This document shows positions 38,682 through 48,041 of a stretch of 64,000 nucleotides of DNA, in pieces. Under the pieces are notes generated by a model. The model was not told the origin of the DNA and made no database searches. It saw nothing but the letters and a program-made list of their open reading frames with translations. Made by a program: the position numbers and the translations under genes. Position 1 is the first letter of the stretch. Every line of letters begins with the position of its first letter. Source of the stretch: Triglochin maritima (Eukaryota > Streptophyta > Magnoliopsida > Alismatales > Juncaginaceae); contig OY821793.1 in assembly GCA_963682175.1 (NCBI GenBank), positions 24,139,493 through 24,203,492 on the forward strand, given 5' to 3'.

Positions 38682-39659
38682 TGTTGGGAGGGAGATCTAG
38701 CAATGCTATTAACAAAATATGGATTAAACGCACCACGAAAACGAATATTGAATGCGGAACTTAACTTCTGACATTCTCTCAATCTCAATGCAACAAGAAA
38801 TTCACACATAAGATGCAAAAGATAAGTAAACACACAACACATCCGGAGGAAACCACGACACACGCGTTTTGCAAGGTTCGACAATGTACCTACGTCCTTG
38901 GGGCGGTCTCATGTGGATTTACTTTCTCTTATACTTCCCTAACAAGAGAAACAACTGATATTACAAACGTTTGGAATCAATATGTCTCCCAAAACACTCT
39001 AGATCTTTCTCTAGTCCTAATATCTCTTAAGAAAATAATAAAAATGCGTTGTATGCAAAATTAGGACGAAATCCCCTTTTATAGTAGACTAAAATCGTAC
39101 AAAACATAAAACAACATGTGGGCAAAACCGTCTGCAACGGTCGACCGGAATTTTCCATCGGTCGTCGGTGCACGAGTTTGTGCATAACTACCACCATTCG
39201 GTCGACCGCTTGCCCCGAGCCGGTCGACCGTTTCACGCTTCTGAACAACGCCTGAGAGACTCTGGAAGTTTCCGGTCGATCGCGACTTAAGTTCTGGTCG
39301 ACCGAACCGTGATGCTGATCCTCGACTTGAAGCTCCTGGAAGTTTCCGTTCGACCGCGTGCTCAGCACCGGTCGACCGAACCTCACTTCGTTCCGAACCT
39401 GGGAGGCTCTGGAAGTTTTCGGTCGACCGTAACTTAAGTCACGGTCAACCGTTCCACGCTTCGGTCTGAGCCCGGAAGGCTTTGGAAGTTTTCGGTCGAC
39501 CGTTGTCCAACACCCGGTCGACTGATTCTCCTTCTTTGATGAATCGTGGCACGCTCTGGAAATATCCAAGCGATCACCACCGGTTGTCACTTAAGTTTCA
39601 GTCGACTGATGCTCCATGTGTTTCTTGTACTTAACAAATCTGCAAACCAATTATCAACA
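38682..39659 (-). mobile_element. Copia-like solo LTR
   Basis: A 978-bp LTR with TGTTG...CAACA ends lies between exact duplications GAAAC (38677-38681 and 39660-39664). TGTTG/CAACA ends are usual for Ty1/copia; the superfamily is inferred from that. A TATA box CTATAAAAG reads on the minus strand (39084-39076), so the LTR is read right to left and the decamer array (39138-39525) lies just upstream of it in U3. Confidence 0.9.
39138..39525. repeat. Decamer pairs spaced 22 bp in a 73-bp tandem array
   Basis: Pairs start at 39138/39159 (21 bp), then 39199/39221, 39273/39295, 39347/39369, 39420/39442 and 39493/39515 (22 bp each). The last four units repeat every 73-74 bp and share CTGGAAGTTT just before the pair. 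Seven sites have the exact core GGTCGACC. Confidence 0.92.
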
Positions 39660-39664
39660 GAAAC

Positions 39665-40416
39665 TTCCCATTTAATCATGATACTTAATAATGATATCAC
39701 AACCATAGACTACCCAGTGGTGTATACGTCTACCCGTTTAGAATAGTACTCCCAAATAGAAAAAAAGCTTACTTTTTTGTTGCAAAATGGAGTTAATCTT
39801 TTCTTAATATTAATCTGATCGAAATTCAATAACTCCTGTCTTCTGCACCTGTTTTAGCACGTTTCTATTTTATTTTATGGAAGGCATGTGATTATTTTTG
39901 TATATTTATTGGAAACAATTAGTAGGTTAGGTTTGATAATCTGAGATACATCACCTGATAATTTAAGATCGAGTCATGATGGTAAATTTGGAAAATTAAT
40001 TTCACTTGACTCCCTAACATTTTTTATTTTTATTTGGTAAAGCACTTTACAGGTGCCGTACAGAACATAGGACCAATCACCTTTACACTTTTTTAAGAAA
40101 ATAAATAAAGTATGGAATCCCCAGAAAATAAAGCACCTTGCTTTACATTATATAAAGAACTTATCATAATTTCTTATCAAGAAAATTGCCGCCCGTGTGT
40201 AACTTTTACTTTGAAAACTATTTTATCCTTTGTTTGAATGAAATTATTTACAAAGCAAAAGATTCGATCTTGTAACAAAACAAGTCAAAGATAAGTTATC
40301 AAGATAAGCGTGTGGGGTCAAAACACTGTTCATAATTTTCTATAGGAAAGTAGCTATAACTATAATAACAACATTTCTACTGGAATTAAAGGTAGCTTAG
40401 TACAATCAAAAAATCT
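39665..40416. other. Intergenic, no gene recognised
   Basis: AT-rich with no recognisable feature. Confidence 0.5.
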
Positions 40417-40917
40417 TTATATTGATATCACTTTGCCCGCCTAAAGTTTCAAAGTTAACAGTTACATCCCCTGAGTTTTAATTTTGTAACATTTTGTCAA
40501 CTTGAACTTCAAAAACTCATTATTTAACACACATTTGACGTTTTTTTCCTAATTTTTTTATTGTATTCCTAATACACTCCTAAACCTATATTTACGTGAA
40601 AGTTTGGATCGAAACGGAGGACGGATATGGTTGGAATTTGGGTCTGATTTACACTCAATCCGACCCAAATTCAAACCATATCCGACCTCCGTTTCGATCC
40701 AAACTTTCACGTAAATATAGGTTTAGGAGTGTATTAGGGAAACAACAAAAACAATTAGGAAAACAAGCGTCGAATGTGTGTTAAATAATGAGTTTTTGAA
40801 GTTCAAGAGGACAAAATGTTACAAAATTAAAATTCAGGGGAGGTAACTGTTAACTTTGAAACTTCAGGGGGACAAAGTGATATCAAGACATAGTTCAATA
40901 GGCAAACTGTAATTAAC
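40417..40917. mobile_element. Fold-back MITE, copy 2, inverted
   Basis: Same family as 25508-26006 but reversed: the short asymmetric centre reads GATTTACACTCAATC here and its reverse complement there. The right end keeps AAACTGTAATTAAC. The first 30 or so bases of the left end are lost or diverged, so no duplication is visible. The arm again contains a 62-aa frame similar to that in copy 1. Confidence 0.82.
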
Positions 40918-41349
40918 TCAAAACTTTTCTATGTGAATCACATTGGAAAAAATCATAATTTATAATTCAAAATATAATTTATCGCTTAATTTTAATGATA
41001 TTTTGGCCAGCCCTTTCAAATTCCTACTATTTGAATTGTTGTTTAACATTTCGATATTATTGTTTGACAATATCTTCTATGTAAGTACTTAATATCGTAA
41101 GCATTACTCAAGAATGCAGCTCAACTTAGAGCATGTTTAACGAGTCATCCCCGACCCCACGATGAGCAATTGGTTTTGTTTTGTTTTGGTTTTGGTTTTA
41201 ATAATTAGGGGTTTATATTTTGATAATTTGTTTTGTTATTTATTTCAATATCCAGAATATAATAATGGGTTATCCAATTTATTAGTTTCCCCAAGATGGT
41301 TTGAAGATAATTATATTCTCAGACAAGATTTCAAATCGGCCCGATTAAA
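40918..41349. other. Upstream flank of the Harbinger remnant
   Basis: No gene. TTAGAGCATGTTTAACGAG near 41128 could be the left end of the Harbinger element, and TGCTCTAA near 42606 a right end, but the duplications do not match exactly. Confidence 0.3.
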
Positions 41350-41517
41350 GGCATCACACGCGTACTGTAGATTGTCAGTTCGACAAGAAAAGACATCACA
41401 CGCGTATTTTAGATTGTCAGTCTGACAAGAGAAGACATCACGCGCGTACTATAGATTGTCAGTCCGACAAGATAATACATCACGCACGTACTGTGGATTG
41501 TTAGTTCGACATTATAA
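41350..41517. repeat. 42-bp tandem array, four units
   Basis: Units start at 41350, 41392, 41434 and 41476 with the theme CATCACRCGCGTA, then AGATTGTCAGTYCGACAAG. The last unit runs straight into the TATA box of the transposase remnant, so the array has the position of an upstream promoter element. Confidence 0.92.
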
Positions 41518-41518
41518 A
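41513..41518 (+). promoter_or_regulatory. TATA box of the Harbinger remnant
   Basis: TATAAA lies 32 bp before the ATG at 41550. Confidence 0.55.
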
Positions 41519-41549
41519 GAAGGAAGTTGTAATCCATATCTCGTCAAAC

Positions 41550-42152
41550 ATGTCTAATTTAATGAACTTTAATTTAAGATATCCACCGACCTACTCCTCT
41601 TCCTCCTCCGACGATTCCTTTGGAGAGATTTGGAGGCGAGTAAGCACGGAAGCACTCGAAGAGCTTGAGCGTAGGGTCAAGTACGAGGTGAATGATCGTC
41701 AATATGAAATAAGATATTATCTTACATATAATATTTACCCGCAGTGTGCAGCATTCATGAGGTCCATCCTGTTTCCACAAACTCCCAAGGATAGGTTATT
41801 TCAAGAACACCAGGAGGCAGTGCGTAAAGACGTAGAACGCGCGTTTGAAGTGTTGCAGGCACGATGGGCAATCCTAAGGAGGTCATCTCTTGCGTGGAAT
41901 GCTGACATCTTAAACAAAATAATCAATGCGTGCATCATAATGCACAACATGATCATGGAGGACGAGCGTGAATCTTATTCCATGATTTATGATACAACTG
42001 AGTTTGAGCAGAATCGCGACATATCAGGTCTGGACCCAACACCTTACTCTACTGGACGGGTTCTGGACATTAATGCCTACATGAACAGAGATTGTGTTTG
42101 TAATAAAACCCAACATCTCGTGCTGAGGACAAACTTAATTGAGAAAATCTAG
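41550..42152 (+). pseudogene. PIF/Harbinger transposase, internally deleted
   Basis: An open frame of 200 aa. The start (Ser-rich, then EIWRRVSTEALEELERRV) matches the N-terminus of plant Harbinger transposases. From about residue 48 it jumps to the C-terminal part: YYLTYNIYPQCAAF, FQEHQEAVRKDVERAFEVLQARW, IINACIIMHNMIMEDER. Full proteins are about 400 aa, so roughly half, including the first two catalytic Asp residues, is missing, while the Glu of DVERAF remains. The frame stays open across the join. It cannot be an active enzyme. It has a TATA box and a repeat array upstream, so it may be transcribed. A domesticated role is possible but unsupported. Confidence 0.88.
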
Positions 42153-42949
42153 CATCGATTTGGCGAAAGCGACACTTAATTGTGTTTTATGTCGTGTAAT
42201 ATTTGAATTATGTCGTGTATTATTTTGGTTTATGTCTTGTATTTGGTTTATCGTCTCCTTTAATGTAAGCGTACATTTGCTAAAAATAATGTAATATTTG
42301 CTTTCTTAATATTATAATATTTAGTATTTGATAATCATTGATGGTTAAATAAATAAAGTAATTGCAAATTGGAAATAAATAGATTATTAATGTTTTGAGT
42401 AAATATAAATGATTTTGGAATTGAATAAAAGTTAAGAAGAAAATTAATGACGTTCAGTTAAGAGAATCCCGTACCGTACGGTACCAACTCAAACAGTACG
42501 GATCCCAGACAGCAAGAATCCCGTACAAGTTACACCATAGTTTGCATGGTAGGTCAGGGGTTGCAATTAAGACTTCTTTAATGCCAATCTTTAACTACCA
42601 TTTCTGCTCTAATTAATTGAGTCGGTGAGAGCTTCGATCTATACCAACAACTTGCACTTTCTATCTAAACAGGGAAGAGGAGAGAAATCCACCTTTTTTT
42701 ATATAATTGGTAGTTATAAATAATAGAAACTTAAACAATTTTTTATTTTGATAATCGATAAGAAATCCACCGCTCTCTCTTTTTTAAAATGGTTTAGTAC
42801 ATATATTAAAAATAAGTTTTTTTTTTTCAAAATAATAAAATTTCTAATATTTTTTGCCAAAATAGATATCATTTAAAAATATTTTTCATACTAGACTCAC
42901 TATCACCATGTGGTGACACGTGACAATATGTTTTGTTTTTTAGTGTCTA
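42153..42949. other. AT-rich flank
   Basis: No gene. Near 42465-42500 there is GTACCGTACGGTACC, a short palindrome of unknown meaning. From about 42810 the sequence resembles the left arm of the Mutator-like fold-back at 23515 (CACCATGTGGTGACACGTG). Confidence 0.4.
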
Positions 42950-43070
42950 GAGAACTCGACATCACCAGTACCGAGTTCTGCTTGAGAGAACTCGACACTG
43001 GTGTTGTTGAGTTCTCTTAACTCGACACTGGTGATGCTGAATTCTCTCAAGCAGAACTCGACATCCCCAG

Positions 43071-43375
43071 TAGGGCTGTGCATTGACCGAGGCAAACCGG
43101 TCAACCGGACCGGACCGGTCGGTCCGGGTTCGGTCCGGAAATTTTTGAAAAAATCCGGTCCGGTCCGGGTTTCGGTCCGGCAAATTTTAAATTTTCCAGT
43201 CCGGTCTGGTCCGGACCGGTCCAATTTTTTTTTTAAATTTAAGGTAAAAAATCGGGTTTTTGGACCAGACCGAACCGGTCCGGCTTTTCGAATTTTTTCC
43301 GGTCCGGTCCGATCCGGTTTTCGGTCCGGACCTAAATTTTTTTTCCAGTCCGGTCCGGACCGATGCTCAGCCCTA
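43071..43375. mobile_element. hAT-type MITE rich in GGTCCGG
   Basis: A 305-bp element with terminal repeats TAGGGCTGTGCATTG and TAGGGCTGAGCATCG (from the right end) between exact 8-bp duplications ATCCCCAG (43063-43070 and 43376-43383). An 8-bp duplication fits hAT. The interior is fold-back, made of repeated GGTCCGG and CCGGACC. The Gly/Pro/Arg-rich frames over it on both strands are by-products. Confidence 0.9.
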
Positions 43376-43479
43376 ATCCCCAGTGCCAAGTTCAGTTTGG
43401 TTTTTATTGCCCAACACTTCATATTTTGCTCGACGTGAGTTGCTAGGAGAACAATAGCTCAAATAGAACAGACTTTTGG

Positions 43480-44770
43480 GACAGACGAAAATTTTAGGGA
43501 TCTGCGAAGGTTCCTCAGATTTCTTTGTCAAAACAATGAATGATCTATTGTCGAAATAGAGACCGTACAAGTAAATCCAGACGAGGAGATGTTTAAGCGT
43601 GTGTTTTGGGCGTTCGGGTCATCAATTAGTGAGTTTCAATATTGCAGATCTGTTGTCAGTGTGGATGAAACCCACCTCTATAGCAAATATAGAGGTTTAT
43701 TGCTAATTGCTGCGGGCACAGATGCAGACAATAGAATTTTTCCTTTGGCATTTGCTGTTGTAGAGAGCGAGAAGACAAAGTCGTGGACGTGGTTCTTTCA
43801 ATTGCTGGCAAGTAGAGTGACTAGACGATCCGATTTGTGTATTATCACCGACAGATTTTCAGGAATAAATGCTTGTGTGCGAGCCACATTTCCACCTTCA
43901 GATGGACATGCACATCGATTTTGTCTTCGACACATGAAAACAAATCTTGCTAAACATCGAAATTGTAAGGAAAGAATGAGACAAATCAAGTTTTACGAAG
44001 CAGATAAAACTCATTCCTTTATGAAATTTGAAGAGCTAATGAAGGCTATTGCAGAGGAACATAAACCGATATACGAGTGGATTCAACATTAAGGTCCTTT
44101 GGAAAGATGAACTTGTTGTCACGACGAGGGTCGACGTTCGGATGTATGACAACAAACATGTCAGAAAGCGTCAACAATGTCTTACGAGGGGCACGCGGTA
44201 TGCCAATTACGACCATGATTTTGATGACATTTCTTCGTTTGAACAAATTCTTTGTTAAAAGAAGGGACATCGTGAGTTATGGAATGAAACATATGTACCG
44301 ACAGTCCACACTGTGGTAACGACAAACAACAATCTGGCCAGAATCATACAATAACTCGATACCACCAGTGGAGGTACCAGGTTGAAGTCAATGAACAGAA
44401 AAAATACCTTGTGAAATTTGAATAAGGAGTTATTATGTGCACTTGTGGATACATAATTGCAATGCACGACCTATGTTCACATGTACTAGCAGTTTGCAGC
44501 GGTAGACATGCAAATGTTAGCACTTCACATTTGGTCTCCCCGTATTATGAGGTTCAAATGTACAGACAGACGTACAAATCAATATTTATCATAATTTCTG
44601 ATGTGAGGTATTGGTCAGATCGTGACATCACAATGAAGCATCCACAAACCAAAAGACCTTTTGGTCCTAAAAGGAAGAGATTGAGAGATCACTTAGGATA
44701 TATATTTAGTTGTGTTAAACTTATTTGGTTGTTATTACACTACTTTTGGTTTTATGTTAAAATGTTAAAC
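43480..44770 (+). pseudogene. MULE transposase, frameshifted
   Basis: Mutator-like transposase pieces lie in order. VFWAFGSSISEFQYCR then VDETHLYSKYRGLLLIAAG with the first catalytic Asp (43589-43740); FPLAFAVVESEKTKSWTWFF; IITDRFSGI; HRFCLRHMKTNL. The frame breaks near 44090 and continues in another frame as TTNMSESVNNVLRGARGMPIT and FVKRRD (44077-44319). After stops a third piece carries the SWIM zinc finger CTCGYIIAMHDLCSHVLAVC (44438-44497) and a basic tail. Full MULE proteins have these parts in one frame, so this copy is dead. Confidence 0.9.
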
Positions 44771-45115
44771 TCCTTATTGTGTTAAACTTGGATTTTTTGG
44801 TGTGTTGAAATTTAGGAAGTGAGAAATAATGATATTTGTTGTATTTTGCTACTTGGAAATGGTTGTGTTGAATTTTTTGTAATTGGAATGATTGTCTTTG
44901 TTGTCAAAATGTATTTAAACCGGAAATGAAGTTGTCGAGTTCCTAAATTAAATGAACTTGCACTCTTCAATAAAACTTGACATCACAAGTGCCGAGTTCA
45001 CATCAACAGAACTCGACATCTTCAGTGCCGAGTTCAATTTAAACCATTGTTCTCCTGATCATCCGTCTCATGCACGATCTGAGTTGCCAGAAGAACAATA
45101 GTTCAAATAGAACTC

Positions 45116-47681
45116 TTGATATCTAAATTCCTGTTAGCAATATATGACAAAAACTAATGGCATCTAAATTCCATGAAATCTTGGAAGATATAGCAATATA
45201 TGGCAAAAACTAATGTATTTATCAAAACAAATACTAATGTAAAATCCCAAATGCAAATAAATATGACCATTAATTTGTGACAACAGCCCCCAAGAGCAGT
45301 TAGGTAGCTTGCTAGAACATTAGTTGTTGAAATCAAAAAAAGTTGGATACGGACCAAAAAAAAGCTTATTCATCGTCAATGCATGGTCTGGAAATTATTA
45401 CAACCACAGGTTTCCACAAGTCTTGTGGGTATGGGTTCCATTTCGACTTGAAATACAGAATATTAATCTTCTGACATTAGGCAGGCATTATTGATTAAGA
45501 ACTTACAATCCCATGTGGGGCAAGCGGTTGTTGGACTGCTCCAAAATTTGATACAAGTAAGTAAGTACCCAGGCGTTAAAGAAAGTATTATGCTTCTGAT
45601 ATCATATCACACTTGCACACATTTTCATGGTTTATACAAAATTTCAACTTGATTTCATGACCACTTTTTTATAAAGTTGTGTAAGATTTGCCCTACTAGA
45701 ATAAGGTATGATTCAGTTGGACATGAAGGGCATACGAAATATTTTATGTGGTTTCGAATAATTAGATCACGAGTTCTACTTTCAGACATATCACTTAACT
45801 AAGTTACGAGTTTTACTTGTCGATATATCATTTAGTTTCGTGAGGTATTTTGTATAGGAATAGAAGCAGATGGTATAATAGTGTTTATAGTAAAGGTGAG
45901 TTTGTACTATAGGCTTTGATTGGGTATAAGATTCCAAACTTGCAACTTAAAAATATTGCAGTGTGAAGATATATTCTACTATAGCGTGTGATTCCAAATT
46001 GGATTATGAAACAACTGGAATATTGTGTGCATATATATGTAGTTGTGGATCAACTTTCCCTGAGAGACAGAGCAAAAATTTGTTTTTCTCTTGTGAACCT
46101 GTGGCTGGGAAGTGAGAACAGAATAGGAGGCAATAATATCTTTTTTGTTTCTATTACTATAAAAATGAAAGATTGGAAGCTAAAGCTGCCATCTTCTTTG
46201 GTGGATATGAATATGATACAGTGTCAAACACCAAAGGTGATAACTGGAACAGCTTGGGTAGGTTTACATTAATGCATGTCAAAGTGAATTGGTCTGATGG
46301 TCCTCACTTGGTTGGATTAGTGCTTTAGTAGTGCAGCTAGGACTTGGTGTCAAGTAGTAACAGTAAATAAGATAAAGTATCAAAAACCTCACCTGGCATG
46401 GGAGAACGATAAGTGACAGAAGCTCACTCGCATCTTGCCCAGTTCATTCCGCATGGAGATAAGTTGGAAAAAAAATGAAGGATAAAAACAATTATGCTTT
46501 AAAGATCATGAAAAATGGCTATATTAATCACGAGATAAGGATAAAGTAAATTGAAATTTTGTCAGGAGTAAGTATGGATCCCAACTTTCCAACCTCTCAC
46601 ACCAAAACTAGTTCAAGGCCTGCTTGGAAATTGCATCTTTTCATAACTGATGGAGTTGCAAAATATTAGGAATGTTCCATTATTTGTAGTTGTACCACCC
46701 TTTTGGTTCCATGTGCACAACTTTATTGGAAGAAGAAATCAACTTGACAAATGTGTTTATTAATTGAGGTTCTGGTGCTTTCCCAAGTTCACACACAGAG
46801 CCCCAAATATGTTTTAAGTACTGGGTCAATAACTCAATATTCAATGGCAAAATGCAATGTTAAGTTGCAGTATAAATAAATATTTTTGAAGCAATAAATA
46901 TTCATTGTTGTGATATAGCATTTCGAAATTTAGAAGAAAGCATGTCACATGTGCATGATACCTCAGTATCTTTGTACAGGATCAGTCCACACACCATCTT
47001 CTTCAAGTAACCACAGCCACATAAAATCATAGGAAGGAAAAGATGAACAGATTTCATATCAAAATTAGTACTGGATATACTTCTATGACCTACCCAAGCT
47101 TTATAAATTACAGCTGAAGGGTCACCAAAGGAAACACTAACTGTGCTGATAAAGCTCAAACAAACTCTGAACTTTACAACTAATCAAAATTCAAACTTTT
47201 ATGCAATTCTTTTCCTTCTGAAAAGAACATCCACTTAATCAAACAACAATAGTATAACCATCCACAATACACAATAAACAAGTAAACAATTACTTCTGTA
47301 GAAGTAAAAAAAGAAGAAATGCCCATATCATCCCATTGAAATGTAACAAACACTTGTAGTAACTAGTAAGTAGATCAAGAGATTTAACCATTGTCTTACT
47401 TAGTAGCAAAATGTACATAACAAGTTAACAACTCTAAAAAAAATAGCAAGAATGAATTAAGTAGAAAACAGGGGATAATGATGAAGACCCCCCAACTTCT
47501 TTCCTCACAAATTCAAACCTCACAGGGCGCCAATAACACGCCACCAAGACTCCACAACTCCAACCCACACTACTAAATCTAATGGGCTTGAGAGGGTCAG
47601 AATCACCAACAAAAAACAACCCAAAAACAACCACCAAACATGTCGAAACCCTGTCAGAGAACTCAGAACTCCACTTCATCT
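45116..47681. other. Intergenic and SAUR 3' region
   Basis: No gene recognised. The part next to 47682 should hold the SAUR 3' UTR. Short frames on either strand show no known family. Confidence 0.5.
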
Positions 47682-47963
47682 TCACCTTATCATGGAAGTC
47701 AGGGATCTGAAAACCACTTCCTCGCAGGGAATAGTGAGGCCCATGTCATGGTCAAATCCAAACTCCTCCTCAGCCCGCTGGAGGAGGGTCTGGAACTGGG
47801 GGTTGGTCAGGAAGGAGATGGGGACAATGTAGCGGCTCCGGTTCTCACCGACGTATACCGCAAAGTGGCCTTTTGGTACGTCGGTGGGACGGTTCCTGCC
47901 GAGGCTTGAACACCTCTTGAGGATTTGTTTTAGAGGGAGCTTTGTTGTCTTCCTCAAGGCCAT
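47682..47963 (-). CDS. SAUR family protein (SAUR12/16/50-like)
   Basis: A 93-aa intronless protein, usual for SAURs (about 90-105 aa). It starts [20 protein letters not shown] and contains the SAUR core [58 protein letters not shown] and RSLTSMIR. SAURs are small, short-lived proteins that inhibit PP2C.D phosphatases and so activate plasma-membrane H+-ATPases to drive cell expansion; many, though not all, are auxin-induced. The ATG at 47963 is chosen over one at 48068 because the longer frame adds a Pro-rich low-complexity stretch and would begin upstream of the TATA box. The closest Arabidopsis group by motif is SAUR12/16/50; I cannot name one orthologue. Confidence 0.95.
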   Translation of the reverse strand: MALRKTTKLPLKQILKRCSSLGRNRPTDVPKGHFAVYVGENRSRYIVPISFLTNPQFQTLLQRAEEEFGFDHDMGLTIPCEEVVFRSLTSMIR

Positions 47964-48031
47964 TGGGATATATGGGAAGGAGATTGAAGGTGGTGGTGGT
48001 GGTGGTGGAGATCTAGTGAAGAGGTGGGGAT

Positions 48032-48041
48032 GTATATATAA
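48032..48041 (-). promoter_or_regulatory. TATA box of the SAUR gene
   Basis: TATATATACA on the minus strand lies about 70 bp before the ATG, leaving a leader of about 35-40 nt. The leader region holds a (GGT)n run (47991-48008, plus strand). Confidence 0.7.

Larger units (their letters stand above)
42950..45115 (+). mobile_element. Mutator-like element (MULE), decayed
   Basis: The coding remnant is flanked on both sides by modules of the form AGAACTCGACATC-CCAGTGCCGAGTTC. Sequence left of the coding part (about 43050-43470, without the inserted MITE) reappears in direct, not inverted, orientation at about 45000-45113: both include GAACAATAGYTCAAATAGAAC. True ends and a 9-bp duplication were not found. 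Confidence 0.65.

Noticed and set aside
39027..39590. 187-aa minus-strand frame rich in GRP and STR
   Set aside because: Translation of the decamer array; no start context, and it covers the LTR TATA region.
42940..43438. Gly/Pro/Arg/Ser-rich frames of 145-160 aa on both strands
   Set aside because: They are the GGTCCGG interior of the hAT-type MITE.
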